Shown: positions 7,902 to 16,631 of the stretch, piece after piece
How the letters are laid out: every line of letters begins with the position of its first letter
Numbering within the stretch: the stretch's first letter is position 1
Assembly: GCA_029907475.1 (NCBI GenBank)
Contig: JARYLU010000020.1
Location: 1-49,888, forward strand
Origin: Bacillota bacterium
Lineage (GTDB): Bacteria > Bacillota > DSM-12270 > Thermacetogeniales > Thermacetogeniaceae
Reading direction: 5' to 3'
Length of the DNA stretch: 49,888 nucleotides
Notes under the pieces: model-generated
What the model was told of the DNA's origin: nothing
What the model saw: only the letters and a program-made list of their open reading frames with translations
The model's database searches: none
Translations under genes and position numbers: made by a program

Positions 7902-8387
7902 TTACTGAACGAGAATCAATGGTACCCCCTGAATTAAGCTAAATGCTCTCATTCCATGCGGAAGTCGATTATTTTCATCAAAAGTACACCTGGAGCAGAT
8001 CTGCTTTAGCTTTTGCAGGAATAATACTGACACCAGCGGTAAATGTAGCAAACCACCAAAAACGAGTGCATCAAGGTTAAGGTACTCGATCCGCTCCTGG
8101 TAGTATTTTTGCCGGGACATGTCCTTCTGTTTGGCATTAAGCCTCCCCCGTAATCCCTGATTCTTAAATGAACCATTCTTGCGCAAGGTACCTGCCTTAC
8201 CAATGTAAAGCAGTTTAAATTCCTTTTTCTTGCAGCCAAAGATAAGATAGACACCTGGTTCTTCGGGCACCCCTTCTTCTTTGGAGCGTTTGCTGATCCT
8301 TTCCCCTTTTCTCAATTCAAAAGAACCGTGCTTGGGAAAACGTTGATGATAATCCGCCAGTAGTTCATTGAAGGTCATTTTAATCAT
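7902..8387 (-). CDS. GIY-YIG domain protein (161 aa)
   Basis: The core [23 protein letters not shown] (residues about 42-64), followed by LRGRLNAK, matches the GIY-YIG nuclease fold. The first Tyr/Ile positions are GVY and LYIG, and an Arg lies downstream. The start ATG 8387 overlaps the stop of the upstream YjbQ gene by eight bases, so translation is probably coupled. A second in-frame ATG lies at 8378. The usual C-terminal helix with its acidic residue is hard to see. It may be a stand-alone endonuclease or a decayed one. It sits in the island between the two element copies. Confidence 0.6.
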   Translation of the reverse strand: MIKMTFNELLADYHQRFPKHGSFELRKGERISKRSKEEGVPEEPGVYLIFGCKKKEFKLLYIGKAGTLRKNGSFKNQGLRGRLNAKQKDMSRQKYYQERIEYLNLDALVFGGLLHLPLVSVLFLQKLKQICSRCTFDENNRLPHGMRAFSLIQGVPLILVQ

Positions 8388-8797
8388 CACCAATGATCTT
8401 GACCAGTACCCGTTTTTTCCGTTTTCCGTCGAACTCACCATAAAAAATTTGCTCCCAGGGCCCCAGATCCAGCACCCCCCCGGTAATGGCGACCACTACT
8501 TCCCGGCCCATGATGGTCCGTTTCAGATGAGCATCGGCGTTGTCTTCAAAAGTGTTGTGGCGGTAGCGCTCATAGTTTCTCCGGTGCCAGGCTCTCCAGC
8601 CATTGTTCAAAATCCTGATGCAGCCCCGCTTCGTCATCATTAACAAAAACACTGGCGGTAATATGCATGGCGTTGCATAAAACCACCCCTTCCTGGATAC
8701 CGCTCTCCTTTACACATTCCGCAACAAGTGGGGTGATATTGATAAATTCCCGGCGATTTTTGGTGTTGAACCAGAGCTCCTTACGGTAATGCTTCAC
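8380..8797 (-). pseudogene. YjbQ (UPF0047) family protein, frameshifted
   Basis: The N-terminal half runs from 8797 ([16 protein letters not shown], then [23 protein letters not shown]) to a stop at 8570. The C-terminal half continues in another frame ([44 protein letters not shown]). Together they cover a full YjbQ protein of about 138 residues. The break is one extra base around 8580-8592 in GGAGAAACTATGAG. The family is linked to thiamin-phosphate-synthase-like activity. Both halves are well conserved, so the frameshift is recent or a sequence error. Confidence 0.8.
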
Positions 8798-8825
8798 GGC
8801 ATTTCTCCCCTTTTATCTTCAAAAT

Positions 8826-9134
8826 CGGAAATCTCGGGGGAAATCTCGGGAAATCTCGGGGGAAATCTCGAAATCTCGGGGACACCATACTCAATTATCG
8901 TTACCGAAAATTTTGTCCCTCAAATTATGAAACTTGGAACACCATTCCGCCAGCAAAAGCAGATATGGTCTTCCTCGCAAAAAATGTTTGTAGCCTCGGT
9001 GCTCCGTTGCGTGTAGAACACATCGGGCGCCGTTCCCTCAACGCGCTATACTGACCGTACCTATACCATACTGTACAGTGAGCATAGTTTCCAGGCTAAT
9101 AAATTAGTATGAAAATTAAGTATGGTGTCCCCCG
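8826..9134 (+). mobile_element. Non-autonomous element with terminal inverted repeats (MITE-like), complete copy
   Basis: An array of GGAAATCTCGGG units (8826-8877) abuts the left end CGGGGACACCATACTCAATT (8877-8896). The right end AATTAAGTATGGTGTCCCCCG (9114-9134) is its inverted complement with one mismatch over about 20 bases. The interior of about 215 bases has no gene and resembles the copy at 4401-4660 in the same direction. The end sequence recalls palindromic units mobilised by IS200-like/RAYT transposases, but no transposase is present. Confidence 0.7.
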
Positions 9135-9211
9135 AATTCCCAAATCACCAAATGAGTAACATAACAAAAAATAAAAGAAACCGCCAAACCCTTGCGGTTC
9201 CTGACTTTCAC

Positions 9212-9287
9212 TGGTGGGCCATGAGGGAATCGAACCCCCAACCTCCTGATTAAGAGTCAGTTGCTCTACCAGTTGAGCTAATGGCCC
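9212..9287 (-). tRNA. tRNA-Lys (CTT)
   Basis: This is a complete cloverleaf of 76 bases with an encoded CCA end. The anticodon loop CTCTTAA gives anticodon CTT, and the T arm contains GGTTCGATTCC-type sequence. Confidence 0.95.
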
Positions 9288-9300
9288 TCGTAAATAAAAA

Positions 9301-9375
9301 TGGCTGGGGCGGGAGGATTCGAACCTCCGCATCCAGGATCCAAAGTCCCGTGCCTTACCGCTTGGCCACGCCCCA
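9301..9375 (-). tRNA. tRNA-Gln (TTG)
   Basis: This is a complete cloverleaf of 75 bases with an encoded CCA end. The anticodon loop CTTTGGA gives anticodon TTG. It follows tRNA-His in the direction of transcription. Confidence 0.95.
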
Positions 9376-9393
9376 GCGCGGCACTTTTTAGCA

Positions 9394-9471
9394 TGGGGTG
9401 GGTGATGGGACTCGAACCCACGACCCTCAGGGCCACAACCTGATGCTCTGTCCAACTGAGCTACACCCACC
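9394..9471 (-). tRNA. tRNA-His (GTG)
   Basis: This is a complete cloverleaf with an encoded CCA. The anticodon loop TTGTGGC gives anticodon GTG, and an extra G precedes the acceptor stem, as expected for tRNA-His. It is the first of three leftward tRNA genes. Confidence 0.95.
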
Positions 9472-9639
9472 GCGAAAACAGACAGCGATGCTGCCAAGTA
9501 TTATTTTAACCTCCCCCGAAAGCCGTGTCAAGAGAACCGCCTTGCCTTAACCGCCTTGCCTTTAAAAGGGCCCTCGACCCGAGTAATACGCCGCTTTAGA
9601 TTGTTAATACCTGCCTGGATCCGGGAGTTTTTGTGGATC

Positions 9640-9668
9640 TTGCCCGGAAACTAATTATAGACTATAAT
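9640..9668 (+). promoter_or_regulatory. Sigma-A promoter for the gene at 9704
   Basis: TTGCCC (9640-9645) and a perfect TATAAT (9663-9668) are separated by 17 bases. The predicted start of transcription, about 9675, lies some 30 bases before the GTG start. Confidence 0.65.
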
Positions 9669-9703
9669 AATTAAGAACATGTGTTCGAAAAGGAGGGAAC
9701 CTT

Positions 9704-10051
9704 GTGACGGACAACAACAAGCTCTGGGAGAGCCACCGCATCCTCCTTCCGGAAGTGCGGGAAATTATTGTTTCCCGGTGCGGCGAGTGCCGGTTTTTTG
9801 TGCAGATTCAGGGGCAGGAAGAGATCCGGTGCGGATGTGTTGTAACCATCAAACGGTACAGAAGGCTCCACCAGAGGGTCCCGGGGCGGGTCCACGTCAT
9901 GGAACTGCTAAAGCTTGCAGGGAAAAGCGGGCTCCAGAAAATCCTGGAGCACGGAGATCCGGAGGAAAGGGCATGCGGAATGTTTCTCCCGCGGCTGCAG
10001 CCTCCACAAAAAGCAGGTACTTCTCCCTCAAAATTTCGGAAATCTCCCTGA
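9704..10051 (+). CDS. Small protein with CxxC and CxC cysteines (115 aa)
   Basis: GTG 9704 follows AAGGAGGG with good spacing and lies under a strong promoter. Residues about 24-45 contain SRCGECRFF and then RCGCVV, a four-cysteine pattern suggesting a small zinc or iron-sulfur site. The rest is basic, and a further cysteine lies near residue 91. The family is not recognised. The downstream amidohydrolase has its own promoter inside or just after this gene, so the two need not be co-regulated. Confidence 0.6.
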   Translation: MTDNNKLWESHRILLPEVREIIVSRCGECRFFVQIQGQEEIRCGCVVTIKRYRRLHQRVPGRVHVMELLKLAGKSGLQKILEHGDPEERACGMFLPRLQPPQKAGTSPSKFRKSP

Positions 10052-10072
10052 GCAGAGAAAAGGCAACCCTGG

Positions 10073-10099
10073 TTGCGGCGGTTCAATTCATGCTATAAT
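10073..10099 (+). promoter_or_regulatory. Extended -10 promoter for a leaderless transcript
   Basis: TGCTATAAT (10091-10099) is a perfect TG-n-TATAAT extended -10 element. A weak -35 candidate TTGCGG lies at 10073 with a 15-base spacer. Six bases separate the -10 from ATG 10106, so transcription would begin at or next to the start codon. Confidence 0.6.
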
Positions 10100-10105
10100 T
10101 GTGGC

Positions 10106-11239
10106 ATGAGGAGAAGCTCTTTTCTCGACGCCCACATCCACCTCTGGGAATTCTGCCTTTTCAATTACTTTACAAACCTGGCCGGGGTTTCCTCAAAAGA
10201 AGAGCTCGTCACGGCCTTAAAAGCAGACCCCCTTGAGGGATGGTACGTGGGAGTGCGCTTCAACCAGGAATCCCTAAAAGAGAAGGCCCTCCCGGAGAGA
10301 TCTTTTCTCGACCGCGCCTTTGGGAAGGCTCCGGTGCTTATTTTTCGCACCTGTCTGCACCTTGCGATCGCAAATACCGCAGCTATGGAGGCGCTGGGAC
10401 GCCCGGCGCCGGAGGGGATTTTCCGCGAGGCCGACGTCTTCGCCATCCTGAACGAGCTTCCAGAAAGGCTCAAACTCGACCCCGAACTCATCGTCAAAGA
10501 AGGAGTTGCCGGGCTGGAAAGCCTGGGAGTAACGAGGGCCATCGACATGGGGATGGACCTTTCCAAAAGGAAGTTCTTCGGCAAAATTGACTACTATACC
10601 ACCGATTTCCGGCTCCTCGGGGAAGCCCTGGGGTTCAAGCTGTTCCTGGACGGGAGCCTGGGGGCGCGCACCGCCGCCCTGAGCGAGGAGTACAGCGACG
10701 ACCCCGGGAACTGCGGGGTTCTCAACTACTCCGACGCCGAACTCCTGGAGATGGTGGAGAGGGTACACCGGGCAGGCAAGCCGGTGGCCTGCCACGCCAT
10801 CGGAGACAGGGCCGCAGACCAGTTCCTCAGGGTGATCGGGAAATCCCGCCACCCGCAGGACAGGCTGGAGCACGCCCAGTACCTGCGGCATGACCAGATC
10901 GACGCCCTCGCGGAGCTGGGGGTTGCGGTGTGCATCCAGCCCATCTTCTCCCGGGAGATCCCCTGGGCGAGAGAGCGCCTGGGTCCCAGGAGAATAAAAA
11001 CCGCCTACGCCTGGGGGCTGCTCCTCAAGCGGGGGGTGAGGCTCCTCGCAGGGTCAGACGCCCCCGTGGACGCGGTGAGCCCCTTTGAGGCAGCTAACGC
11101 CGCCGCTTCCCTGAAAGGGGCGCAACGCCTCGCCCGGGCGCAGGCGCTCGACCTCTTCGGCCGCGCCAACTGGGAGTTCTACGGCTGGGAGCCCGGCGCC
11201 CCGGAGGAAAAAAGATCTGAATCCGGCAGGCTCACTTAA
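10106..11239 (+). CDS. Metal-dependent amidohydrolase, YtcJ-like
   Basis: The start is taken as ATG 10106 (377 residues), placing the metal-binding motif DAHIHLWE at residues 8-15. Further active-site landmarks are DGSLGARTAAL (about 180), CHAIGDRA (about 225), LEHAQ (about 252) and AGSDAPV (about 315), all typical of the YtcJ/AepA branch of the amidohydrolase superfamily. Family members are usually near 530 residues with an N-terminal beta-sandwich strand set; this one lacks that part and begins almost at the HxH motif. The substrate is unknown. Its end overlaps the opposite-strand DUF1648 gene by eight bases. Confidence 0.82.
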   Translation: MRRSSFLDAHIHLWEFCLFNYFTNLAGVSSKEELVTALKADPLEGWYVGVRFNQESLKEKALPERSFLDRAFGKAPVLIFRTCLHLAIANTAAMEALGRPAPEGIFREADVFAILNELPERLKLDPELIVKEGVAGLESLGVTRAIDMGMDLSKRKFFGKIDYYTTDFRLLGEALGFKLFLDGSLGARTAALSEEYSDDPGNCGVLNYSDAELLEMVERVHRAGKPVACHAIGDRAADQFLRVIGKSRHPQDRLEHAQYLRHDQIDALAELGVAVCIQPIFSREIPWARERLGPRRIKTAYAWGLLLKRGVRLLAGSDAPVDAVSPFEAANAAASLKGAQRLARAQALDLFGRANWEFYGWEPGAPEEKRSESGRLT

Positions 11240-11738
11240 ACCGGCTCGCCCGGTACAGGTAAAGCCCCAGCGTCCCAAACACGACTATCAGGAAGACCGG
11301 CGTCCAGGCAGCCCCGAGACCTTCTGCCCGGCCCAGCGCAACCTGGATGCTTTTCCACTGGACGTAGGCAAAGGACCAGACCACTTCGGTTTTGACAACA
11401 ATAAAAAAGGTCCGGGCCAGCCGGTACTGAACCCTCGCATTTTCCGGAGTGATCGCCCAGGGGTAATTGAATAGATGGGGATAGCGCCCGAGCGCCGTCA
11501 TCGCCGCATAAAGCAGAAGGGCTATAGCAGGAAGAAAGATGACGAAGTTCCTGTCCGCCCAGGCGTCGGCCTTCCCCATGAATCCGAAGTGCCTGGGCAC
11601 CAGCTCGGGCAGCACCGGCCAGAAGAGTACCGTCATGAAGATAATGCCCAAAACACCCAGGGCGGCAATAACTTCGAAGCCGATTTCCGTGCGGGTAAGA
11701 GGCAGCTTCAGCACAGGCCTCTTCTCTCTGGTCATCAT
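11232..11738 (-). CDS. DUF1648-domain membrane protein
   Basis: The start is taken as ATG 11738 (168 residues) after AAGGAGG. Residues about 20-45 and 75-95 are membrane helices, and two more follow near 115-135 and 145-163. Between the first two lies LPELVPRHFGFMGKADAW, the LP-x-x-x-P-x-HF-x-x-x-G-x-x-D-x-W signature of DUF1648, found in SdpI-like immunity proteins and related membrane proteins. No partner toxin is visible. It converges on the amidohydrolase gene. Confidence 0.75.
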   Translation of the reverse strand: MMTREKRPVLKLPLTRTEIGFEVIAALGVLGIIFMTVLFWPVLPELVPRHFGFMGKADAWADRNFVIFLPAIALLLYAAMTALGRYPHLFNYPWAITPENARVQYRLARTFFIVVKTEVVWSFAYVQWKSIQVALGRAEGLGAAWTPVFLIVVFGTLGLYLYRASRFK

Positions 11739-11986
11739 CTTGATGTGAACCTCCTTGCGCGTCTCCCATTTACTGCCCGGCAGCGCCTGGCAGCCCGGCA
11801 GCACCGGCAGTGCCCCTCCCACTGCCGGGCCCCAGCCCTGCACCCGGGCCTTTCCCGCCTCAAGAACCTGCCCGGATGCACTTGCTTAAATTAAACTACT
11901 TCACCGAAACGGAGGTCAAGATTTAATGGACGATCCCCGCCATCCTGCTCTTGGGTCAAGGGCCTGCGCCCGCTAAAAGAGGCATG

Positions 11987-12015
11987 TTGTGAAAAAGCCG
12001 CAGGGAGGATATAAT
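11987..12015 (+). promoter_or_regulatory. Sigma-A promoter of the GerM lipoprotein gene
   Basis: TTGTGA (11987-11992) and TATAAT (12010-12015) are separated by exactly 17 bases, about 32 bases before the start codon. Confidence 0.75.
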
Positions 12016-12047
12016 ACAATCAACCCACTGCAGAGGAGGTTTTGCGC

Positions 12048-12659
12048 ATGACGAAAAAGAAAAACCCCAGGGCACGCCGGTTCACCGCGCTCCTTATTTG
12101 CCTTTCCCTGCTTCCGCTCGCGCTCCTGCCTTTCTTCGCAGGCGGCTGCGCCCCGCGCTCCGATGTTGAGGAGCTCCAGGCCAGAAACCGGGCCCTGGAA
12201 AAGAGGGCAGCAGAACTCGAACGGGAACTCCGCGCGGAAAGAGCGCGCGGGCAGGAGGAGACCGTCACCCTCTACCTCGTCCGGCAGACGGAAAACGACT
12301 TCTGGCTCGTCCCGGAGGTCCGCAAAATCCGCCGCCAGCCCAACATGCTCAAAGCGGCGCTGGAGGAGCTCATCCGCAGCCCTGTCAACCCTATTCCTAA
12401 GGAGACCAGGGTGATCGACGTTACGGTGAAAGACTTCGTGGCCTACCCTGACTTCTCGCAGGAAATCACCAGGATGTCGGTGGGAAGCAAAGGCGAGGCC
12501 CTGGTGGTGGCCGCCATTGCCAACACCCTGATCAAGTTCCCGGGTGTGGAAAAGGTCCAGATTCTTGTCAACGGCAGGAAAGTCGAGTCGCTGGCCGGCC
12601 ACGTCGATGTCTCGCAGCCCGTGGGCCGCAGCGACGAGTTCCTGCTGCTCGAGCAGTAA
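12048..12659 (+). CDS. GerM-domain lipoprotein
   Basis: ATG 12048 follows GAGGAGGT with ideal spacing. The 203-residue product starts with a basic N-terminus, a hydrophobic segment and the lipobox FAGGC (Cys at about 35), so it is exported and lipid-anchored. A coiled-coil linker (about 40-70, Glu/Arg-rich) leads to a GerMN domain (about 75-195: VTLYLVRQTENDFWLVPEVR, the conserved LKAALEELI, and YPDFSQEI). In Bacillus GerM supports sporulation and germination, and the domain is common in anaerobe lipoproteins. A strong promoter lies directly upstream. Confidence 0.85.
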   Translation: MTKKKNPRARRFTALLICLSLLPLALLPFFAGGCAPRSDVEELQARNRALEKRAAELERELRAERARGQEETVTLYLVRQTENDFWLVPEVRKIRRQPNMLKAALEELIRSPVNPIPKETRVIDVTVKDFVAYPDFSQEITRMSVGSKGEALVVAAIANTLIKFPGVEKVQILVNGRKVESLAGHVDVSQPVGRSDEFLLLEQ

Positions 12660-12715
12660 AGCAGCAACCATTGGAAGAGAACCAAGCGGGAGGAAAGAGA
12701 GTTTGGAGACGGGAG

Positions 12716-13060
12716 ATGAGAAACTTGGATAACGACAGGTTTCAAGAACTGGTGCTTGAGCAGTTAAAAAATCTTGCTGAAGGGCAGTCGCAATTGCAGC
12801 TTCAAGTAACCGGCGCCACCAGCAGATTAGATGGAATTGAGAAGCAGTTGAATGGCCTCGAACAGGACGTAAAACGCATGGAAATCCGCATGGAAAACGA
12901 AATTATAGATAAAATCCGGGCCCTATACGATGCCCGCTCAGTTCAGGAAGATGTCAACAACAGGATCATAAATACCCTCGACCGCATTGAAGCCAAGCTC
13001 GATGTCTTGCAGATGGAAACAGCCCACATCAGGAGGATAAGACGAAACAAAGGTATTTGA
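12716..13060 (+). CDS. Coiled-coil protein of unknown function (114 aa)
   Basis: ATG 12716 is used; a longer frame starts at TTG 12671 without a ribosome binding site. The product is nearly all heptad-type helix (SRLDGIEKQLNGLEQDVKRMEI and similar, residues about 30-100) with a basic tail. Such small coiled-coil proteins are common in clostridia and have no assigned role. It follows the GerM gene by 56 bases and may share its transcript. Confidence 0.6.
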   Translation: MRNLDNDRFQELVLEQLKNLAEGQSQLQLQVTGATSRLDGIEKQLNGLEQDVKRMEIRMENEIIDKIRALYDARSVQEDVNNRIINTLDRIEAKLDVLQMETAHIRRIRRNKGI

Positions 13061-13156
13061 TGCCGGCCGCAACACGCTTTTTTAAAATCTTCCACAAAAA
13101 TAGATTACAGGCGAGCTGGAAATGATGTTATGAGGATCTGACTTTAAGGAAGCAGG

Positions 13157-13330
13157 ATGATGAACAAAATGGACAGGAAATACAATGGCAGGAAACCCAA
13201 CAGGCTTATTCATGAAAAAAGCCCCTACCTGCTCCAGCACGCGTACAACCCCGTCGACTGGTACCCCAGCCCGGTAAAGTTCTTCGAGGACCTTCCTGCG
13301 CGAATTTTTTCAGGTGCTTACTGGTTATAG
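13157..13330 (+). pseudogene. N-terminal stub of a DUF255 (YyaL-like thioredoxin-domain) gene
   Basis: From ATG 13157 (GGAAGCAGG upstream) the frame reads [23 protein letters not shown], the nearly invariant beginning of the DUF255 / YyaL / spermatogenesis-associated-20 family. Homology stops right after WYP, and the frame ends at 13330. Family members are near 650-700 residues, so over 90 percent is missing. The 3' end overlaps the convergent VIT/vWA gene, so a deletion probably joined the two loci here. Confidence 0.8.
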
Positions 13331-15918
13331 AAATGGTTTTTATAAATGGCTAAGAGGGCGTGGCGGGCAAGCACAGACGGGGAAACGTTTTTCCAATCTC
13401 CGGCATCCGGCAGGCTGCTGGAGATCCCCAGAAAATCCAGAAGGGCTGCTGCGCTCTCGGGCTGTTCAAAGTGTTCCGCTCCCTCTACCGCCTGTCTGAT
13501 CGTCCCGGAAACCCGGGCGGCAGTCTGCAGCGCCTCCTCCAGCCGCCCGAGCAACCCCTGTACCAACCCCTGTACCGCACTTCTCTCTTTTCTTTTCACG
13601 ACCCCCCGGAGCAGAGATTGCTTCAGAGCCAGGAAGAGGAGCAGGCAGAGCCTGGCATCAGCTTCCCTCTCCAGGTCAAAGCGCACTTTTCCGTCTCCCA
13701 AAACTTCCAGGATGAAGCGAAGAGACTTCCTGAGCTGGTTCAGGTAAATGCAGATATCCTCATTGCTGAGCAAAAACGCCAGGATGCTGAGAGCGGTGGT
13801 TTCCAGCTTCTGGTTCAGGTCCTGGGCCTCGCCATCGGCGAAAACCCCGTCGGCCATCTGCGTCCGGGCAAGCATCCTGAGCAGGCCTGCAGCGCCCGGC
13901 CCGTCCGGAGCTTCCTGCTCGCCCAGAACCCCCCGGGGAGGAATGGAAAAACAGGGAATGCTGGCATCGAAAAGGCTCACTGATGAGTCTGCCATCCCAG
14001 AAAACACTGCGTCTTCAAATACTCCCGATTCATAAGGCACTCCTGAGAATTCTGCCATCCTGGAAAACACTGCGCCATCGCTCAGCCACATGCGAGAGAG
14101 TCCAAACATCTCCCAGCCCCTGGGTGGTGATACCGGGATCGGGCGTGTTACAGGCAGACCTGTGGCTTTCTCCAGCCTTTCCTCAACAGCTACGAAGGAG
14201 GTAAGGGAGGAAATGATGCCGTGCTCGAGGGAGAGCCTCTCGATTTCCGCTTCGATTTTTTTCCTGTTCCTGCCGGACACGCAGTCCAGCTCCTGTTCCA
14301 GTTCCCGGATTATCCGGTGCGCCCAGGCTTTTTCCAGCAAATCCGCATCGCTGCAGCGGGGGAGGGTGTTCAGGTCAATCCGGCTCTCAAATACCGTATC
14401 CCCGTCTTTTCCTTTAATCCTGCCCCTGAGTACTACGTTTCCCCCGGGCTCACCTTTCACCCGGGCAAAAACGTGGAGCGGCTCCATGTCATAGATGATG
14501 CCAATCCTGCGGGGAAAATGGTCTTTCACCCTGTTGCCACCCCATTCAATTTGCGCATCCTCGACAAAAGGTGACACGATCCGGGAAAACTGCCTTAAAA
14601 CCTTGTCGTCGATCCGCTCGCCGGGATAGACGAATTCCGCTCTTCCCCTGCCCACCCGGGCAAGCTCATTGAGGAAATAGCTGTTCACTGCGGTGTCGAT
14701 TCCGAAGGTAAAGATCCTTCCTTTTCTGAGGTGCCGTTCGGCGAAAGCCAATACCTCCCGTTCGTTGCCCACCTGGCCGTCCGTGAAGAAAAGAATGATG
14801 CAGTCTTCGGAACCTCCACCGCCCTTCAGGCAGGAGGCCAGGGGCTCCAGGATTTCCGTTCCACCCGAAGCCTGAAGACTCTCAATCCAGCGGCCGGCCT
14901 GGTCGAGGCTCTGCTGGCTGAAGGGGACGGCTTTTTTTGAAAAACGGGTGCAGGCGTGGTTGAAGGCAATGATGTTGAAGCTGTCCCCGGCAACAAGGTT
15001 TCTCAGGCAAAGCTGGAGGGCGCTTTTGGCCTGCTCGAGCTTTATCCCCATCATGGAGCCGGAAATGTCGATCACGAAAAGGTAGGTCTTTCCCCCAGGC
15101 GGGGCCTGCGGCTCCAGCTCTGGGAGAAACATTAGGTGCAGCAGCTTTTCCTGCCCGTCTTTCGAGTAGATCACACCACCCGCCCTCATCTCCTCGTCCA
15201 GGGTGCAGATCAGAACGAAGTCAGAGTCCATGGCGACGGAGGCCCCGGCAAAGGTGATCCGGGCAGTGTTTTCGGCGATCCAGTCGACATGGATCCTGTG
15301 GCTGGGAGAATCAAAGAGGGTGGATTGCGGAGCGAGCACCCTCAGGTCCAGGGTTGCCCGGTAGTCTGCATCTCCGACGACAGGGGTGATGAAATCAGCA
15401 TCAGGCACGCGGTCGGTGGGATCTGCCAGGCCGGGGCCCCTTTTCTCTCCGGTTTTGATGCCGGGGATGTACCTAGGAGCCACAACCATCGGGATCGCCA
15501 GCCTCAACTCCCGGTCCTGGCACTGCAATTCTTCCAGGTAGGAGATTTCCACTTCGACGGTCTCACCGGGCAACAGATGGCCCACCGAGAGCTGGAATAT
15601 GTTGGGCCGGTGCTGCTCCAGGAGCACTGCCCCGTCGCCCGCCTGCACGGCGTCCCGGTAAACCTGAGATGCCTCTTCCCTTTTCCTGATCTCCCCCTTG
15701 ATCGCTCTTTCACCGATGCGGGCCGTGAAGCCGAGCACCACAGCTGTATCCGGAACGGGAAAGGTATAGACTGCCTCGATGCTTTCGCCACCGGTGTTTT
15801 CGTAGCACTGCACAACGGTGATGCGGGCGAAGGGAAGGCAGAGATCCCCGGTAATCTTCACACTCTTAAGAGGAATCTCGCCGACCTCCCCGAGCACGGC
15901 TAAACCACTCCTCTCCAC
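13318..15918 (-). CDS. VIT and von Willebrand factor A domain protein
   Basis: GTG 15918 follows TGGAGGTG. The 866-residue product has an N-terminal VIT domain (about 1-135, with [16 protein letters not shown] and [21 protein letters not shown]), as in inter-alpha-trypsin-inhibitor heavy chains. A vWA domain follows (about 280-455) with an intact MIDAS motif DISGS and a later [10 protein letters not shown]. The C-terminal third includes a low-complexity segment in which S-x-M-A-(D/E)-x-S-x patterns recur, followed by a helical domain. There is no signal peptide, so it is probably cytoplasmic. It is co-directional with, and 45 bases downstream of, the MerR gene, which likely controls it. Its ligand is unknown. 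Confidence 0.85.
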   Translation of the reverse strand: MERSGLAVLGEVGEIPLKSVKITGDLCLPFARITVVQCYENTGGESIEAVYTFPVPDTAVVLGFTARIGERAIKGEIRKREEASQVYRDAVQAGDGAVLLEQHRPNIFQLSVGHLLPGETVEVEISYLEELQCQDRELRLAIPMVVAPRYIPGIKTGEKRGPGLADPTDRVPDADFITPVVGDADYRATLDLRVLAPQSTLFDSPSHRIHVDWIAENTARITFAGASVAMDSDFVLICTLDEEMRAGGVIYSKDGQEKLLHLMFLPELEPQAPPGGKTYLFVIDISGSMMGIKLEQAKSALQLCLRNLVAGDSFNIIAFNHACTRFSKKAVPFSQQSLDQAGRWIESLQASGGTEILEPLASCLKGGGGSEDCIILFFTDGQVGNEREVLAFAERHLRKGRIFTFGIDTAVNSYFLNELARVGRGRAEFVYPGERIDDKVLRQFSRIVSPFVEDAQIEWGGNRVKDHFPRRIGIIYDMEPLHVFARVKGEPGGNVVLRGRIKGKDGDTVFESRIDLNTLPRCSDADLLEKAWAHRIIRELEQELDCVSGRNRKKIEAEIERLSLEHGIISSLTSFVAVEERLEKATGLPVTRPIPVSPPRGWEMFGLSRMWLSDGAVFSRMAEFSGVPYESGVFEDAVFSGMADSSVSLFDASIPCFSIPPRGVLGEQEAPDGPGAAGLLRMLARTQMADGVFADGEAQDLNQKLETTALSILAFLLSNEDICIYLNQLRKSLRFILEVLGDGKVRFDLEREADARLCLLLFLALKQSLLRGVVKRKERSAVQGLVQGLLGRLEEALQTAARVSGTIRQAVEGAEHFEQPESAAALLDFLGISSSLPDAGDWKNVSPSVLARHALLAIYKNHFYNQ

Positions 15919-15963
15919 CAGAACACCTCCATTTCATGCAAATCCTGACTTTCTGCCGGGGTT

Positions 15964-16452
15964 TCAACCTCCGCCGTCATGCAGAAGTTTTCTGGCGTAT
16001 CTGACAATGTGGAGAACGGTCTTGAGGTGCTTTTCCTGCAGCTCTTTGGGAAACAGCAGGCTGATGCCGCAGGCAATGTCGATTTTCAAACACTCCGTGA
16101 TCCCGCCGGCAGCAAAATCCTCCGGGGTTTCCCAGGCCTCAAGGAGCTTAAGCTCCGAAGCGGGAGAAATGCCCGGCTTTTCGCACGACTGCCTCTGAAG
16201 TTCCTGGAGTTCCCTTCTCACATCTTCGTCTGAGAGGGTGTTCAGGTGCTCCCGGATTTTGTCCAGCGGCCAGTACCTTTCCTGGAGTTTTTTTAAGAGT
16301 TCGAGCCTGAGCAGGTGCCCCTCGGTGTAAAAACTCCGGGGCCCTGCACCCCTGGGTGGAGGAAGAAGCCCCCGGCTGAGGTAATAGTGGATCGTCCTTT
16401 TCGAAAGCCCGCTTTTTTCCGCCAGTTCCCCTATCCTGTATCCTTCTGCCAC
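15964..16452 (-). CDS. MerR-family transcriptional regulator
   Basis: GTG 16452 is preferred because GGGGGG lies a few bases before it (162 residues); ATG 16479 is an alternative. The N-terminus YRIGELAEKSGLSKRTIHYYLSRGLLPPP is the MerR helix-turn-helix and wing, followed by a dimerisation coiled coil (about 50-85). The C-terminal part has only one cysteine-containing helix pair and no classical metal-binding cysteine loop. It is the first gene before the VIT/vWA gene, and its own promoter has the long spacer and central dyad used by MerR proteins. Confidence 0.85.
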   Translation of the reverse strand: MAEGYRIGELAEKSGLSKRTIHYYLSRGLLPPPRGAGPRSFYTEGHLLRLELLKKLQERYWPLDKIREHLNTLSDEDVRRELQELQRQSCEKPGISPASELKLLEAWETPEDFAAGGITECLKIDIACGISLLFPKELQEKHLKTVLHIVRYARKLLHDGGG

Positions 16453-16517
16453 AACCAATCCCCCCGATCTGCCCGTCATAGCAGTTACCTTACAGGTCCC
16501 CGGCAGATCCTGCCACA

Positions 16518-16547
16518 ATCATAACACTATAACTGTTACGATGTCAA
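16518..16547 (-). promoter_or_regulatory. MerR-type promoter with operator in the spacer
   Basis: On the minus strand a perfect -35 TTGACA (16547-16542) and -10 TATGAT (16523-16518) are separated by 18 bases. The spacer contains a dyad TAACA-N7-TGTTA (16522-16538). A dyad between -35 and -10 in an over-long spacer is the arrangement that MerR regulators untwist. Confidence 0.72.
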
Positions 16548-16631
16548 GATGCTGAAATAGATGCCTCGCTCCCTGAGGATCAGATATCCTTGGAATTCTT
16601 ACCCTCCCGGCACAGCTACGCCAAGTGAATG

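Noticed and set aside
8826-8881. GGAAATCTCGG array as a CRISPR
   Set aside because: Units of 11-14 bases are directly adjacent with no unique spacers, and no cas genes are present.
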